Source: CAZSDU01 sp963662525
GTDB lineage: Bacteria > Bacteroidota > Bacteroidia > Bacteroidales > FEN-979
Length of the DNA stretch: 64,000 bases
Assembly (NCBI GenBank): GCA_963662525.1
Contig: OY759717.1
Span: forward strand, 930,001-994,000
Direction: 5' to 3'
Each line of letters begins with the position of its first letter. Positions within the stretch are counted from its first letter, which is position 1. The notes below the pieces were generated by a model that was not told the DNA's origin, did not search any database, and was given only the letters and a program-made list of their open reading frames with translations. Below, piece after piece: positions 6,824 through 15,228 of the stretch. The translations under genes and the position numbers were made by a program.

Positions 6824-9577
6824 TTACACCCCATTCCCACTTAAATAAGCTGCTACTTCAGATGCTGCTGCTCCCGCAGATAAAATGGAATCAGGAATAT
6901 CCATGGGAGCGGCTGCCGTGCCTGCAACAAATACACCTTTCATGCTGGTCCTGCTTGGATTTAGCATCAATTCCGGTTGTTTGATATAGCGGAATTCATC
7001 TAAAAGCGGCGACTCGCTTTTAAAGGAACGCATCACACCATTATCAGGTAAAACCCCCACAGAAAGAACCACCAGGTCATGGGTGAATTCTTTCACTTTA
7101 CCGGTTTCAATATTTTCCACTCGAAGTGCCAGATCTCCGCTGTGATTCTCCTTCTCGTTGATGCTGGAGACTTTTCCCTTAATAAAGTTAATCCCCATGG
7201 ATTTCGACTGCTGATAAAATTCCTCATATCCTTTACCGAAGGCACGGATATCAATATAATAGATGGAGATATCAGCCATGGGTAGCGCCCCCATCAGTAA
7301 TTGTGCCTGTTTGATCGAGTACATGCAGCATATCTGTGAGCAGATGGGATTGTTAACCGCGGCTAGGTTGCAGCTTCGGAAATTCTCGAGACTACTGTCA
7401 CGCGATCCGGTACATAAAATATAGGCAATATTCCCGGGTGCCTTGCCATCGCCGGGACGCAGAACATTATTATAAGGACGCGTAGGAGCAATGATCCTGT
7501 CCATCTGCAGGGAATCAATTACATTGGCAAATCTTATAGAATTATATTGTGGCTTATGTTCAGGTTTGAAAAGCTGGAATCCTGATGCAATAATTACAGC
7601 GCCCACATGAGCTTTGACTTTTTCTGTTTTCTGTGAGAAATCTATAGCAAAAGCTGGACAGGCGGAAATACATTGATGACACTCCCGGCAATTGCTGCAA
7701 TCAAGGCAGCGTAACGTACTCTGGTGAACTTCTTCCTCTGTGAAAGTCAACTCTACTTCTTCGAAATCCTGGATCCTTTCTGCAACAGGCCTGACTTTGT
7801 CACTCAAAGCTGGCTGATGTAAAATACCGGGCCTGGATAAAATAGTATTTTTATCGATTGCCGGAAGCTTATCTCCGAATTCATAATTACCCAGGTCAAG
7901 TCCCTGCAAATATTTATCTATATAATACGCTGCTCTTTTACCCTGACCTGCTGCTTCTATGATCGTACTTGAACCGCTAACCGAATCACCACCGGCAAAA
8001 AGCCAGGAAAAGGAACATTGCATCGTATTGGAATCGACTTTTATCCGGCCATCTTTTTCCAGATCCAATTCCTTTTTGAATGGAGAAGTGGTTGGGTATA
8101 AACCGATAGCCTCAATCACCAGATCAACATCTTCGGTATATTCCGAACCTTTAACTTCCACCGGTTTTTTCCTGCCACTGGCATCCGGTTCACCTAATTT
8201 CATCTTGATCATTACTGCCTGGCTGATCTTTCCATCTGTTCCGGAAAAACTTATTGGATTTCTAAGCAGCTGAAAAACAACACCTTCATCTTCTGCTTCC
8301 CTGATCTCTTCTTTCCATGCCGGCATCTCTTCCCGGCTTCTGCGATAAATAATGGATACTTTTACAGTCCCCAGTCTCATGGCAGTACGGGCCGAATCCA
8401 TGGCAGTATTCCCACCGCCAATAACCATTACTTTCTTTCCCTTCAGATTGATTTTTGTACCGATTTTTGAATCTCTCAGGAAATCAAGACAAGAAACTAC
8501 CCCCTTCATTTCGCTTCCGGGGATATTCAGCTTGCTGGTCTGATGCGTTCCGACTGCAATAAAAATCGCATCAAAACCTGATTCTTTTAATTCCTTTAAA
8601 TGTTCAACCGGGTGATTGCATGCGATTTCAACACCAAGAGCAGTAATATTTTCAATATCCCGATCGACCACGGTGTTAGGCAGACGATATTCAGGGAGGG
8701 TCAGCTTCAACATTCCTCCAGCTTCCGGAGCGGCTTCATAAATTTTTACCTGGTGGCCGTTCAGCGCGAGATGATATGCTGCAGTAAGTCCTGCCGGACC
8801 AGAACCTACAATAGCAATTTTTTTTTCGCTTGTTTTTTCAATGCTTTTTCTAGATGCTGCCGGATATTTAGTATAATAATTTTCTGTAAAAAATCTTTTT
8901 ATCCTGCGGATATCCACAGGAGCTTCAAGGCTTGCCCGTGTACATTCTCCCTGGCAGGGAGCATAACACGCACGGCCAAGGCTGCCGGGTATCGGAATAT
9001 CCTCCATATGAAGGTGAAAAGCTTCTTCATATTGGCCGTTTCTAACGAGAGAAATATATCCATACGGTTTAACGCCACCGGGACAGGCAGCAATGCAGGG
9101 GGCAGAAGTATCCTGCCGATCAATGAATGCAATGCGGGGACTCGCGAGACTGAATGGGATATAAGCCACTTTCCGGCCTGCCAGGTGATGATTGTATTCA
9201 TCAGAGCGAACTTCAGGACAGGCCAATTCACACTCCTGACAACCCGTGCATGACTCTGGTTTGACGTATCTGGGATGTTTTGTAATTTCCAAATGAAAGC
9301 CTTTGTCATTTCTGGTAATGTTATCCAGGTCACTACCCATCATCAGGGTAATATTGGAATGTCTGGCTGTTTCAGACATTTTCGGAGTCGTGATACAGGC
9401 GGCACAGTCCAGTGTAGGAAAAACCTTGCTTAATTGTATCATCTTACCTCCTATCGACAGGTCTTTCTCTACCAATAAAACCTGGTAGTCCATATTGGCC
9501 AGCGTTAATGCGGCCTCCTGGCCGGCAATACCACCACCGATCACCAGTACATCAAATTTTTTTTCCTGATTGTTCAT
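6824..9577 (-). CDS. HdrA-GltD/NfnB fusion flavoprotein
   Basis: 917 residues, far longer than HdrA alone. It starts with an HdrA-type FAD domain (GGGIAGQEAA at 14-23), the conserved LDCAACITTPKM segment, and a cluster motif CTGCQECELAC (110-120). A complete GltD/NfnB-like module is inserted: N-terminal cysteines 161, 165, 204, 208 and 212, a second FAD site GSGPAGLTAA (about 258-267) and a pyridine-nucleotide site VIGGGNTAMDSA. A second ferredoxin region (CLDCSNCRECHQCISACP) and the HdrA C-terminal half follow. The fusion suggests coupling of NAD(P)H to low-potential Fe-S carriers, possibly by flavin-based electron bifurcation; that is inference. It overlaps the upstream MvhD-like gene by 4 bases. 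Confidence 0.88.
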   Translation of the reverse strand: MNNQEKKFDVLVIGGGIAGQEAALTLANMDYQVLLVEKDLSIGGKMIQLSKVFPTLDCAACITTPKMSETARHSNITLMMGSDLDNITRNDKGFHLEITKHPRYVKPESCTGCQECELACPEVRSDEYNHHLAGRKVAYIPFSLASPRIAFIDRQDTSAPCIAACPGGVKPYGYISLVRNGQYEEAFHLHMEDIPIPGSLGRACYAPCQGECTRASLEAPVDIRRIKRFFTENYYTKYPAASRKSIEKTSEKKIAIVGSGPAGLTAAYHLALNGHQVKIYEAAPEAGGMLKLTLPEYRLPNTVVDRDIENITALGVEIACNHPVEHLKELKESGFDAIFIAVGTHQTSKLNIPGSEMKGVVSCLDFLRDSKIGTKINLKGKKVMVIGGGNTAMDSARTAMRLGTVKVSIIYRRSREEMPAWKEEIREAEDEGVVFQLLRNPISFSGTDGKISQAVMIKMKLGEPDASGRKKPVEVKGSEYTEDVDLVIEAIGLYPTTSPFKKELDLEKDGRIKVDSNTMQCSFSWLFAGGDSVSGSSTIIEAAGQGKRAAYYIDKYLQGLDLGNYEFGDKLPAIDKNTILSRPGILHQPALSDKVRPVAERIQDFEEVELTFTEEEVHQSTLRCLDCSNCRECHQCISACPAFAIDFSQKTEKVKAHVGAVIIASGFQLFKPEHKPQYNSIRFANVIDSLQMDRIIAPTRPYNNVLRPGDGKAPGNIAYILCTGSRDSSLENFRSCNLAAVNNPICSQICCMYSIKQAQLLMGALPMADISIYYIDIRAFGKGYEEFYQQSKSMGINFIKGKVSSINEKENHSGDLALRVENIETGKVKEFTHDLVVLSVGVLPDNGVMRSFKSESPLLDEFRYIKQPELMLNPSRTSMKGVFVAGTAAAPMDIPDSILSAGAAASEVAAYLSGNGV

Positions 9578-9972
9578 GAGAGCTCAGCTAAAATTTTACT
9601 GAAATTGGCCATGTGACTTGCAAACGATTCTGCACAAACGGAACACAGCGCAGCCATTCGGATACGCTTGGGGCTTATCCCCTTCTCCTTCATCTGTTTC
9701 TGTGCTTCTGTGATGATATTGTTGGTCAATTCCGGACAGCGGGAGCTGAAGGAACATTCATGTCCATCAGCTGCAATAAAAACGCCATCGAAACCCTGCT
9801 CAAAAGCACGTAGTATCCACCTTGGTTTTATCCCCGATGAACAGGGAAGGCTGATTACATATACCGATGGCGAATAATGAATTTTACGCAAACCGGCCTG
9901 GTCAATACCCGGATCAGAAATCTTTTCGGTAGAGAAAACCAGAATCTTAGGTGATCTTTGGGCTAAATTCAT
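9574..9972 (-). CDS. MvhD/FlpD-like hydrogenase iron-sulfur subunit
   Basis: The ATG at 9972 (MNLAQRSPKILVFSTEKI) is preferred over an upstream TTG-initiated extension because it begins directly before the conserved fold; it gives 132 residues. The sequence VISLPCSSGIKPRWILRAFEQGFDGVFIAADGHECSFSSRC is the typical MvhD domain, which carries a [2Fe-2S] cluster and passes electrons to HdrA in methanogen and bacterial complexes. A second cysteine pair, ALCSVCAES, is near the C-terminus. Its stop codon overlaps the start of the HdrA-GltD fusion, implying stoichiometric production. In QmoB this domain is fused to HdrA; here it is a separate protein. Confidence 0.85.
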   Translation of the reverse strand: MNLAQRSPKILVFSTEKISDPGIDQAGLRKIHYSPSVYVISLPCSSGIKPRWILRAFEQGFDGVFIAADGHECSFSSRCPELTNNIITEAQKQMKEKGISPKRIRMAALCSVCAESFASHMANFSKILAELS

Positions 9973-10080
9973 GTTTTTAATTATAAATACCTCACCCGGG
10001 AAAGTTTTAGCGATCAACCTTCTGCTTCATTTTATAAATGAACAAGGAAAAAATAATGGAGGTATCCGGGTGAGGAAAAA

Positions 10081-10332
10081 TTATGCTTTCTTAAGAAACA
10101 GTCGGGAGTAACTATCTTCTTCAACAATACCAAGGTATTCATGACTCATCTTCTGGCACCATCTGGGAATATCTATTTTTGTACCTTCATCAGCAGAATA
10201 AATCTCCATAATTTCACCGGATTCTATTTCCCCAATGGCTTTCTTGGCAGCCAATAATGGTCCAGGACAGGCAGTACCACGTGCATCAACAATTTTATTC
10301 GATTTTAGATTTTTTAATTCTTCTAAGCTCAT
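10081..10332 (-). CDS. TusA-family sulfur carrier protein
   Basis: An 83-residue protein with the TusA signature CPGP (Cys22 in DARGTACPGPLLAAKKAI), the residue that carries persulfide sulfur. It lies 17 bases after a DsrE2-like gene and about 110 bases before the MvhD-like gene on the same strand. TusA-DsrE pairs next to Hdr-like genes are characteristic of sulfur-trafficking systems such as sHdr in sulfur oxidisers. The association supports a thiol or persulfide substrate for the downstream complex. Confidence 0.92.
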   Translation of the reverse strand: MSLEELKNLKSNKIVDARGTACPGPLLAAKKAIGEIESGEIMEIYSADEGTKIDIPRWCQKMSHEYLGIVEEDSYSRLFLKKA

Positions 10333-10349
10333 TATGTATTCTCCTTATA

Positions 10350-10895
10350 TTATATGAATAATTGAATTTTGCTTTCCTGTGCATCAGATAAAAATGTTCC
10401 CACTCCACAAATTGTCATTTCCGGGTAATCAATCATTTCTTCTTTTTTAAATCCCATCAGATTCATCGACATCTCACAGATATTGATTTCAACTCCAAGT
10501 TCTGCGGCCGTTTTAAACATCTCTTCCAGAGATGCAACCTTATGTTTCTTCATGATCCCTTTGATCATTAATGTTCCCATTCCCCACATGTTCATATTTG
10601 AAAGTTTAACTTTCCTGCTTCCTTTAGGGAGCATTATACCAAACATTTTCTCCATTAAATTCTTCCCTTTCCCGCTCTTCAGGGGATCCCTCAATGAAGA
10701 TATAGCCCAGAAAGTAAAAAACAATTTAACTTTCATATCATAGGCCGCAGCTCCGGTTGCTATTATCAAGGCAGCCAGAATCTTGTCCATGTCGCCTGAG
10801 AATACGACCATGGAAACCTGGTCCTTTGTTCCAGCTTCAAGCTTTCCAATACGCTTTTGAAGATCAGATAATTGTTGTTCAAAATTATCATTCAT
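10350..10895 (-). CDS. DsrE2-like sulfurtransferase family protein
   Basis: 181 residues with a short N-terminal coiled stretch (EQQLSDLQKRIGKLEA), then a DsrE/DsrF-type Rossmann fold (SMVVFSGDMDKILAALIIATGAAAYDMKVKLFFTFWA). The segments KLSNMNMWGMGT and INICEMSMNLMG are characteristic of the DsrE2 subgroup, with the single Cys of ICEMSMN as the probable persulfide carrier. It is the first gene of the Qmo-like operon, with a TATTTTTG promoter element at 10939-10946 and a Crp-type palindrome further upstream. Together with the TusA protein it probably brings sulfur to, or takes it from, the Hdr-like flavoproteins. Confidence 0.87.
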   Translation of the reverse strand: MNDNFEQQLSDLQKRIGKLEAGTKDQVSMVVFSGDMDKILAALIIATGAAAYDMKVKLFFTFWAISSLRDPLKSGKGKNLMEKMFGIMLPKGSRKVKLSNMNMWGMGTLMIKGIMKKHKVASLEEMFKTAAELGVEINICEMSMNLMGFKKEEMIDYPEMTICGVGTFLSDAQESKIQLFI

Positions 10896-10938
10896 GAAAT
10901 TGATATTTTATATATTAATATAGTTAGATTTATGCTTA

Positions 10939-10946
10939 CAAAAATA
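10939..10946 (-). promoter_or_regulatory. Bacteroidota -7 element TATTTTTG for the DsrE2-TusA-Qmo-like operon
   Basis: On the minus strand the sequence matches TAnnTTTG, the consensus -7 box of the Bacteroidota primary sigma factor, 43 bases before the DsrE2-like start codon. A TGTGA-N6-TCACA palindrome lies about 60 bases upstream of it, a spacing that fits an activator site. No transcript data; assigned by pattern only. Confidence 0.55.
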
Positions 10947-11000
10947 AAAGTGTTATTGTAATGTATAGACTGTCGTCTTGTGGTGTATTTCGCAAATAAA

Positions 11001-11016
11001 TGTGATATTTGTCACA
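11001..11016. promoter_or_regulatory. Crp/Fnr-type operator TGTGA-N6-TCACA in divergent intergenic region
   Basis: A perfect palindrome TGTGA-TATTTG-TCACA between the divergent DsrE2/Qmo-like operon and cobO. It is identical in half-sites and spacing to the consensus recognised by CRP-type helix-turn-helix proteins. The same palindrome is found in front of the Crp/Fnr gene at 16305, whose recognition helix contains SRESVTK, close to the SRETVGR of CRP. Confidence 0.7.
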
Positions 11017-11057
11017 TTGTTCTCCGGCAAATTTTTCATAGAAATAAAAAAAACACT

Positions 11058-11075
11058 AATGAACAAATGTTCATT
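11058..11075. promoter_or_regulatory. Inverted-repeat operator (TGAAC-N4-GTTCA) at the cobO promoter
   Basis: AATGAACA-AA-TGTTCATT is a perfect 8-bp inverted repeat; its core TGAAC-N4-GTTCA has the 14-bp spacing of Fnr-type boxes. It ends at the first base of a TATTTTTG -7 element (11075-11082). The same core with the same distance to an identical -7 box precedes the peroxiredoxin gene (15214-15236), so it is probably a shared operator. Confidence 0.65.
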
Positions 11076-11082
11076 ATTTTTG
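11075..11082 (+). promoter_or_regulatory. Bacteroidota -7 element TATTTTTG for cobO and following genes
   Basis: A match to TAnnTTTG, 81 bases before the cobO start codon and directly adjacent to an inverted-repeat operator that would cover the space between the -33 and -7 boxes. The position suggests the bound regulator blocks, or substitutes for, -33 contacts. Confidence 0.55.
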
Positions 11083-11163
11083 TGAAAAATTATTTTTGGT
11101 CATTTATATAATTCACCTCAATCCCAGACGGAAAATTCTTTATTGTTATTCAAGCCGGATTGA

Positions 11164-11679
11164 ATGAAAGGATATCTGCAAGTATATACCGGAAACGGAA
11201 AAGGTAAAACGACTGCTGCTTTAGGACTGGCTCTGAGAGCAGCAGGGGCCGGTAAAAAGGTATTCTTTGCCCAGTTTGTTAAAGGAATGCCCTATTCGGA
11301 AATTGATGCTATCCATAAATTTATCCCTGAAATTCATGTACAACAATTCGGACGTGATTGTTTTATCATCAATGAACCCACGGAAGAGGATATTGTTGCC
11401 GCACGCCTGGGCTTACAAAAAGTATCGGAGATAATGGCCACAGGGAATTATGATTTGATTATCTTAGATGAGGCCTGCATCGCTGTTTTTTATCAATTAT
11501 TCTCCGTTGAAGAATTAATGGAGGTTCTGAAAGGAAGACCCGAATTTATGGAAGTCATTGTCACCGGCCGATATGCAAGCCCTGAACTGATAGAAATGGC
11601 CGACCTGGTAACCGATATGACAGAAATTAAACATTATTATAAGCAAGGGATTATTGCCAGAAAAGGAATTGAGTTCTAA
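11164..11679 (+). CDS. cobO: Cob(I)yrinic acid a,c-diamide adenosyltransferase
   Basis: A 171-residue CobA/CobO/BtuR-type corrinoid adenosyltransferase: GYLQVYTGNGKGKTTAALGLALRAAGAG at the N-terminus holds the P-loop (GNGKGKTT, residues 10-17), followed by FAQFVKG and the LIILDEACIAVFYQLF Walker B region. It converts cob(I)alamin or its precursors to the adenosyl form using ATP. No other cobalamin biosynthesis gene is nearby, so salvage is likely. It is the first gene of a run of plus-strand genes ending with the CDF transporter, controlled by the intergenic region shared with the Qmo-like operon. Close relatives are about 170-200 residues, so it is full length. Confidence 0.92.
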   Translation: MKGYLQVYTGNGKGKTTAALGLALRAAGAGKKVFFAQFVKGMPYSEIDAIHKFIPEIHVQQFGRDCFIINEPTEEDIVAARLGLQKVSEIMATGNYDLIILDEACIAVFYQLFSVEELMEVLKGRPEFMEVIVTGRYASPELIEMADLVTDMTEIKHYYKQGIIARKGIEF

Positions 11680-11698
11680 TGATTATTATACCCGTTAA

Positions 11699-12559
11699 AT
11701 GTTCATGGATGATTTAACCCCTATCCTGATAAAAGTCGTTCTGGAAACACTGAAGATCACCCTGATTGTTTTTGTCATGATGGTTCTGGTTGATTTGCTT
11801 AATGTTTGGACGAATGGAAATATTACCAGGTTTCTTCAAAAAGGAAGCCGGTTTAAGCAATATGTTTTATCTTCCTCGATTGGAGCGCTGCCTGGTTGTT
11901 TCGGAGCCTTTACCAATGTTTCTTTATATGTCCATGGCCTGATCAGTTTAGGAGCCCTCACCGGAGCAATGGCCGCTGCCTCGGGAGATGAAGCCTTTGT
12001 TATGCTTTCCCTCTTCCCGAAAACGGCACTAATACTGATCCTTATCCTTTTTATAATTGGAATTCTGGTTGGCTGGACCACCGACATGTTGATTAAAAAA
12101 ACCGGGTTTAAACCTTGTATTGACTGTAAAGACCAGAAAGTGCACCCCAGGGAAAGAGGATTTGTTCACTATATGAAAGAACATGTCTGGACTCATATTA
12201 TTAAAAAACACCTATGGAAAACAATGTTATGGACATTTGGCGCCATGCTATTTGTCGAATTCGGAATTCAGTTTTTCCATCTGGATTCATTTTCCACGCA
12301 ATATCCCATGGTACTCCTCTTTATTGCAGCCTTGATGGGTCTTATCCCTGAATCGGGACCTCATATGGTATTTATCAGCCTTTATGCCGCCGGATTGGTC
12401 CCTTTCCCGGTTTTATTCACCAGTGCCTTTGTTCAGGATGGACATGGCATGTTGCCCATGCTTTCATATTCTGTTAAAGATTCTCTTTTGATAAAATCTG
12501 TGAATCTTGGCATTGGTATATCATTGGGGCTGATCATGCTTTTAACAGGTATAAAATGA
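11699..12559 (+). CDS. Putative heavy-metal exporter, ArsP_2/'putative manganese transporter' family
   Basis: 286 residues with about eight to ten hydrophobic segments. The motifs GALPGCFGAFTNVSLYVHGLISLGALTGAMAAASGDEAFVML and ALMGLIPESGPHMVFI (duplicated halves, each with a G-P/PG turn and acidic residue) are characteristic of the ten-helix family named ArsP_2 or putative manganese transporter. A C-I-D-C pair is in the central cytoplasmic loop. The substrate is unknown. It overlaps the next gene (HdrC-like) by 4 bases, an unusual pairing of a transporter with an electron-transfer protein. Confidence 0.78.
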   Translation: MFMDDLTPILIKVVLETLKITLIVFVMMVLVDLLNVWTNGNITRFLQKGSRFKQYVLSSSIGALPGCFGAFTNVSLYVHGLISLGALTGAMAAASGDEAFVMLSLFPKTALILILILFIIGILVGWTTDMLIKKTGFKPCIDCKDQKVHPRERGFVHYMKEHVWTHIIKKHLWKTMLWTFGAMLFVEFGIQFFHLDSFSTQYPMVLLFIAALMGLIPESGPHMVFISLYAAGLVPFPVLFTSAFVQDGHGMLPMLSYSVKDSLLIKSVNLGIGISLGLIMLLTGIK

Positions 12560-13188
12560 AATCATTATTCGAACAATTATCAACCGACATACGTTTTCAG
12601 GAAGGACTGAATGCCTGCATCAGTTGTGGTACCTGCACGGCCATTTGTCCTGCTGCCCAGTTTTCCGACTACGACCCGAGAACCTTGGTCGAAACGGTCC
12701 AAAGAAGAGATGAATCGCTGTTACTGGATTTATTAAAAGGTGATACCATCTGGCGTTGCGGAGAATGTCTTTCCTGTAAAACCCGCTGTCCCAGGGGAAA
12801 TACACCCGGGTATCTCATTCAGTCGCTCCGTGCTTTATCTATAAAAACAGGTGTGTTTGCAGATTCTGAGCAGGGAAGATTTCAACTTCACCTGAAAAGA
12901 ACATTGGGCGAACATATGCTAAAGTACGGGTATTGCGTGTATATTGATGAAATTGATACTGATCATTACCCGGAGCAGGGACCGGTATGGGAATGGTACA
13001 GGGAGAACAGGATAGCCATCCTTGATCGTTTAGGCTCCAATTATAATCAGAAGGGTGCTGGCACCCTGAGAAAGATATCTGATCAATCCCTGGCCGATCT
13101 TCAGGCTATTTTTATCGAAACAGGTGCAATAAAACGTTTTGAACAAATCGAAAGTGCTTGCCGGAAAGGAGTTTCAGATGAAAAATAA
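12556..13188 (+). CDS. HdrC-like 4Fe-4S dicluster protein
   Basis: 210 residues with two ferredoxin motifs, cysteines 21, 24, 27, 31 (CISCGTCTAIC) and 68, 71, 74, 78 (CGECLSCKTRC), matching heterodisulfide reductase subunit C. Unlike the QmoC-like protein elsewhere in the window it has no membrane domain. Its gene overlaps the HdrB-like gene by 11 bases, so the two should form an HdrBC pair. The HdrA proteins encoded 3-6 kb away on the opposite strand, beyond an intergenic region with a shared Crp-type site, are candidate partners. Confidence 0.88.
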   Translation: MKSLFEQLSTDIRFQEGLNACISCGTCTAICPAAQFSDYDPRTLVETVQRRDESLLLDLLKGDTIWRCGECLSCKTRCPRGNTPGYLIQSLRALSIKTGVFADSEQGRFQLHLKRTLGEHMLKYGYCVYIDEIDTDHYPEQGPVWEWYRENRIAILDRLGSNYNQKGAGTLRKISDQSLADLQAIFIETGAIKRFEQIESACRKGVSDEK

Positions 13189-14242
13189 AAATCAGCAATG
13201 GCTGAACTATCAAAAAGAAATTGCCGACGATCATTATTATTTCGCACGCTCCTGCATCCGGCAAAACTTTTTTCCCGCTTCTGAGACCATTTTTCTGAAA
13301 ATCCTGCGCGAAGAACTAGGGAAGGATATTTTCGACGACCCGGAACAAACCACTTGCACCGGTATTGCCTATCATTCAGGGATCCTCCCCTTTGAAACAA
13401 CCATGACGGTAGTTGCCCGGCAATTTGCCCTGATGACCGAAGCCGGATATGAGAATTTCGTTTGCTCCTGTGTCACCTCCTTCGGCATTTATACAGAAGT
13501 ACTGGAAACCTGGAGAAACTTTCCAGAGGAGGAAAAAAAAACACGGGATGCACTGTTCAAGGCCACCGGGAAAACCTTCAAAATTCCAGCCAACCTTGTG
13601 CATACCAGCGATATCATCTATAAATTCAGAAATGAAATAGCTGAGAAAGCAAGGCTTACATTGAAAAACCATCTCACGGGAGATGCTTTGAAAATTGTAG
13701 ACCATATCGGATGTCATTATGCTAAAATTTTTCCCTCGAAAGGGATCGGAGGAGCCGAATATCCGTATGTCCTTGCCGGCCTGATCGACAGCTGGGGCGG
13801 TCAGCAGGTTGATTACCCTGAACGCAGGCACTGCTGTGGATTTGGGTTCAGGCAATACCTGATTAAAGAAAACAGGGGGTATTCATTGTCAAATTCCAGA
13901 AAAAAATTTGAATCCATGCAGCCTTACCATCCGGATCTGATCATTGCCAATTGCCCGGGCTGTACATTTTTCCTCGATCGCTGGCAATATGTCATCAGTG
14001 AAACTGAATGTAAAACATACGACACAGAAGGATACGGATTTCCGGTGTTGACCTATGAAGAACTCGCGGGATTGGTTCTTGGATATAATCCATGGGATCT
14101 GGGATTGCAGCTTCACCAGGTGGATGTTGAACCACTTTTACGCAAACTTGGAGTAAATTATTCACCTGCCGGTAAATACCTGGGAAAAAACGGAGTAAAT
14201 TTGGGGCAACCTGAAAAACCGGGACGACTCAAAACCGGATGA
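13178..14242 (+). CDS. HdrB-like CCG-domain protein
   Basis: The ATG at 13178 (MKNKNQQWLNYQKEIADDHYY) is chosen because GGAAAGGA lies just upstream; a TTG 39 bases earlier is in frame but less likely. The 354-residue protein has the subunit B pattern: CTGIAYHSG, CSCVTS, a GCHYAK segment followed by HCCGFG, and a closing NCPGCTFFLD, the cysteine-rich CCG motifs that hold the non-cubane [4Fe-4S] clusters reducing disulfides in HdrB. The C-terminal 60 residues are a less conserved tail. With the preceding HdrC it makes the catalytic half of a disulfide or heterodisulfide reductase; the natural substrate is unknown in Bacteroidota, which lack coenzyme M and B. Confidence 0.85.
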   Translation: MKNKNQQWLNYQKEIADDHYYFARSCIRQNFFPASETIFLKILREELGKDIFDDPEQTTCTGIAYHSGILPFETTMTVVARQFALMTEAGYENFVCSCVTSFGIYTEVLETWRNFPEEEKKTRDALFKATGKTFKIPANLVHTSDIIYKFRNEIAEKARLTLKNHLTGDALKIVDHIGCHYAKIFPSKGIGGAEYPYVLAGLIDSWGGQQVDYPERRHCCGFGFRQYLIKENRGYSLSNSRKKFESMQPYHPDLIIANCPGCTFFLDRWQYVISETECKTYDTEGYGFPVLTYEELAGLVLGYNPWDLGLQLHQVDVEPLLRKLGVNYSPAGKYLGKNGVNLGQPEKPGRLKTG

Positions 14243-14257
14243 ACAAACAAGGCCAGA

Positions 14258-15181
14258 ATGAATGATCATTCACCTCATAATAACCCTTCGGGTCGGTTAA
14301 TCATAAGCATTTTACTCAATGGTTTGATTACCATTGCAGAGATTGCTGGTGGTATTTTTTCCAACAGCCTGGCATTGATTTCCGATGCCATCCATAACCT
14401 GAGTGATACCATGGCACTGATCCTTGCCTGGACAGCCAATAAAGTCGGCAGAAGGAAACCGGACACCAGACGTACCTTCGGATATAAACGCTTTGAAATC
14501 CTTTCCGCTTTTATAAATGCCTCTGTATTAACTGCGATTTCCATCTACCTTATCTATGAAGCCGTCTTGAGGGTTCTTCACCCTGAACCGGTCAAATCGG
14601 GAATCATGTTTATTATAGCCCTGGCAGGTTTATTGGCCAACCTGATTTCCATGTTATTCCTGCGCAGGGATTCCAAACACAGCCTGAATGTCAAAGCCGC
14701 TTACCTTCATTTATTGGGTGACACCCTTTCATCTATTGCCGTCATAGCAGGCGCTGCCCTGATTTATTTCACCCAAATCCTTTGGATAGATCCTGTCATG
14801 ACCCTTATCATCAGCATAGTTATCATCATTCAAGCCTATAAAATTCTTCGTGAGTCAATTGATATCCTCATGCAGAGCACCCCATCCAGACTAAATCTTG
14901 ACGAAATCAGGGAAGTTATTGAAAAACACCCCCTGGTCAGGAATTTACATCATGTTCACTGCTGGCAATTACAGGACCAAGACGTCCTTTTTGAAGCCCA
15001 TATTGAAGTAGAAAAAGACATGAAGGTGAGCGAATCCAACATCCTGATGGAAGAAATCCGGCATCTCCTGGCCAAGCATTTCCAGATTTCCCATACCACA
15101 CTACAAGCAGAGTATGATTGCTGTGAAGATACTGAGATGATAAAACTGAAAGTTGACCGGAAAATTCAGCGCCACATCTAA
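14258..15181 (+). CDS. Cation diffusion facilitator (zinc/cobalt exporter type)
   Basis: 307 residues with six predicted helices. SNSLALISDAIHNLSDTMALILAW and AAYLHLLGDTLSSIAVIAGA contain the paired HxxxD metal sites of helices II and V found in ZitB/CzcD-type Zn2+/H+ antiporters. A cytoplasmic ferredoxin-like C-terminal domain follows (LNLDEIREVIEKHPLVRNLHHVHCWQL). The interhelix IV-V loop is short and lacks a His-rich region. It follows the HdrB-like gene by 15 bases and is probably in the same transcript, adding a second metal exporter to that operon. Confidence 0.92.
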   Translation: MNDHSPHNNPSGRLIISILLNGLITIAEIAGGIFSNSLALISDAIHNLSDTMALILAWTANKVGRRKPDTRRTFGYKRFEILSAFINASVLTAISIYLIYEAVLRVLHPEPVKSGIMFIIALAGLLANLISMLFLRRDSKHSLNVKAAYLHLLGDTLSSIAVIAGAALIYFTQILWIDPVMTLIISIVIIIQAYKILRESIDILMQSTPSRLNLDEIREVIEKHPLVRNLHHVHCWQLQDQDVLFEAHIEVEKDMKVSESNILMEEIRHLLAKHFQISHTTLQAEYDCCEDTEMIKLKVDRKIQRHI

Positions 15182-15213
15182 AAAATCCTAAATAGAAAAT
15201 AACACTTGTATTA

Positions 15214-15227
15214 TGAACTTTTGTTCA
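15214..15227. promoter_or_regulatory. Inverted-repeat operator TGAAC-N4-GTTCA before the peroxiredoxin gene
   Basis: TGAAC-TTTT-GTTCA, same half-sites and spacing as the site in front of cobO and the same 1-base gap to a TATTTTTG element. The 15 bases starting at GTTCA are identical in both promoters. A common regulator for cobalamin/HdrBC/metal export genes and the peroxiredoxin is the simplest reading. Confidence 0.65.
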
Positions 15228-15228
15228 T

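Noticed and set aside
8600..9253. 217-residue plus-strand frame inside the HdrA-GltD fusion gene
   Set aside because: Antisense to well-conserved FAD and Fe-S motifs; no promoter or homology seen for it.
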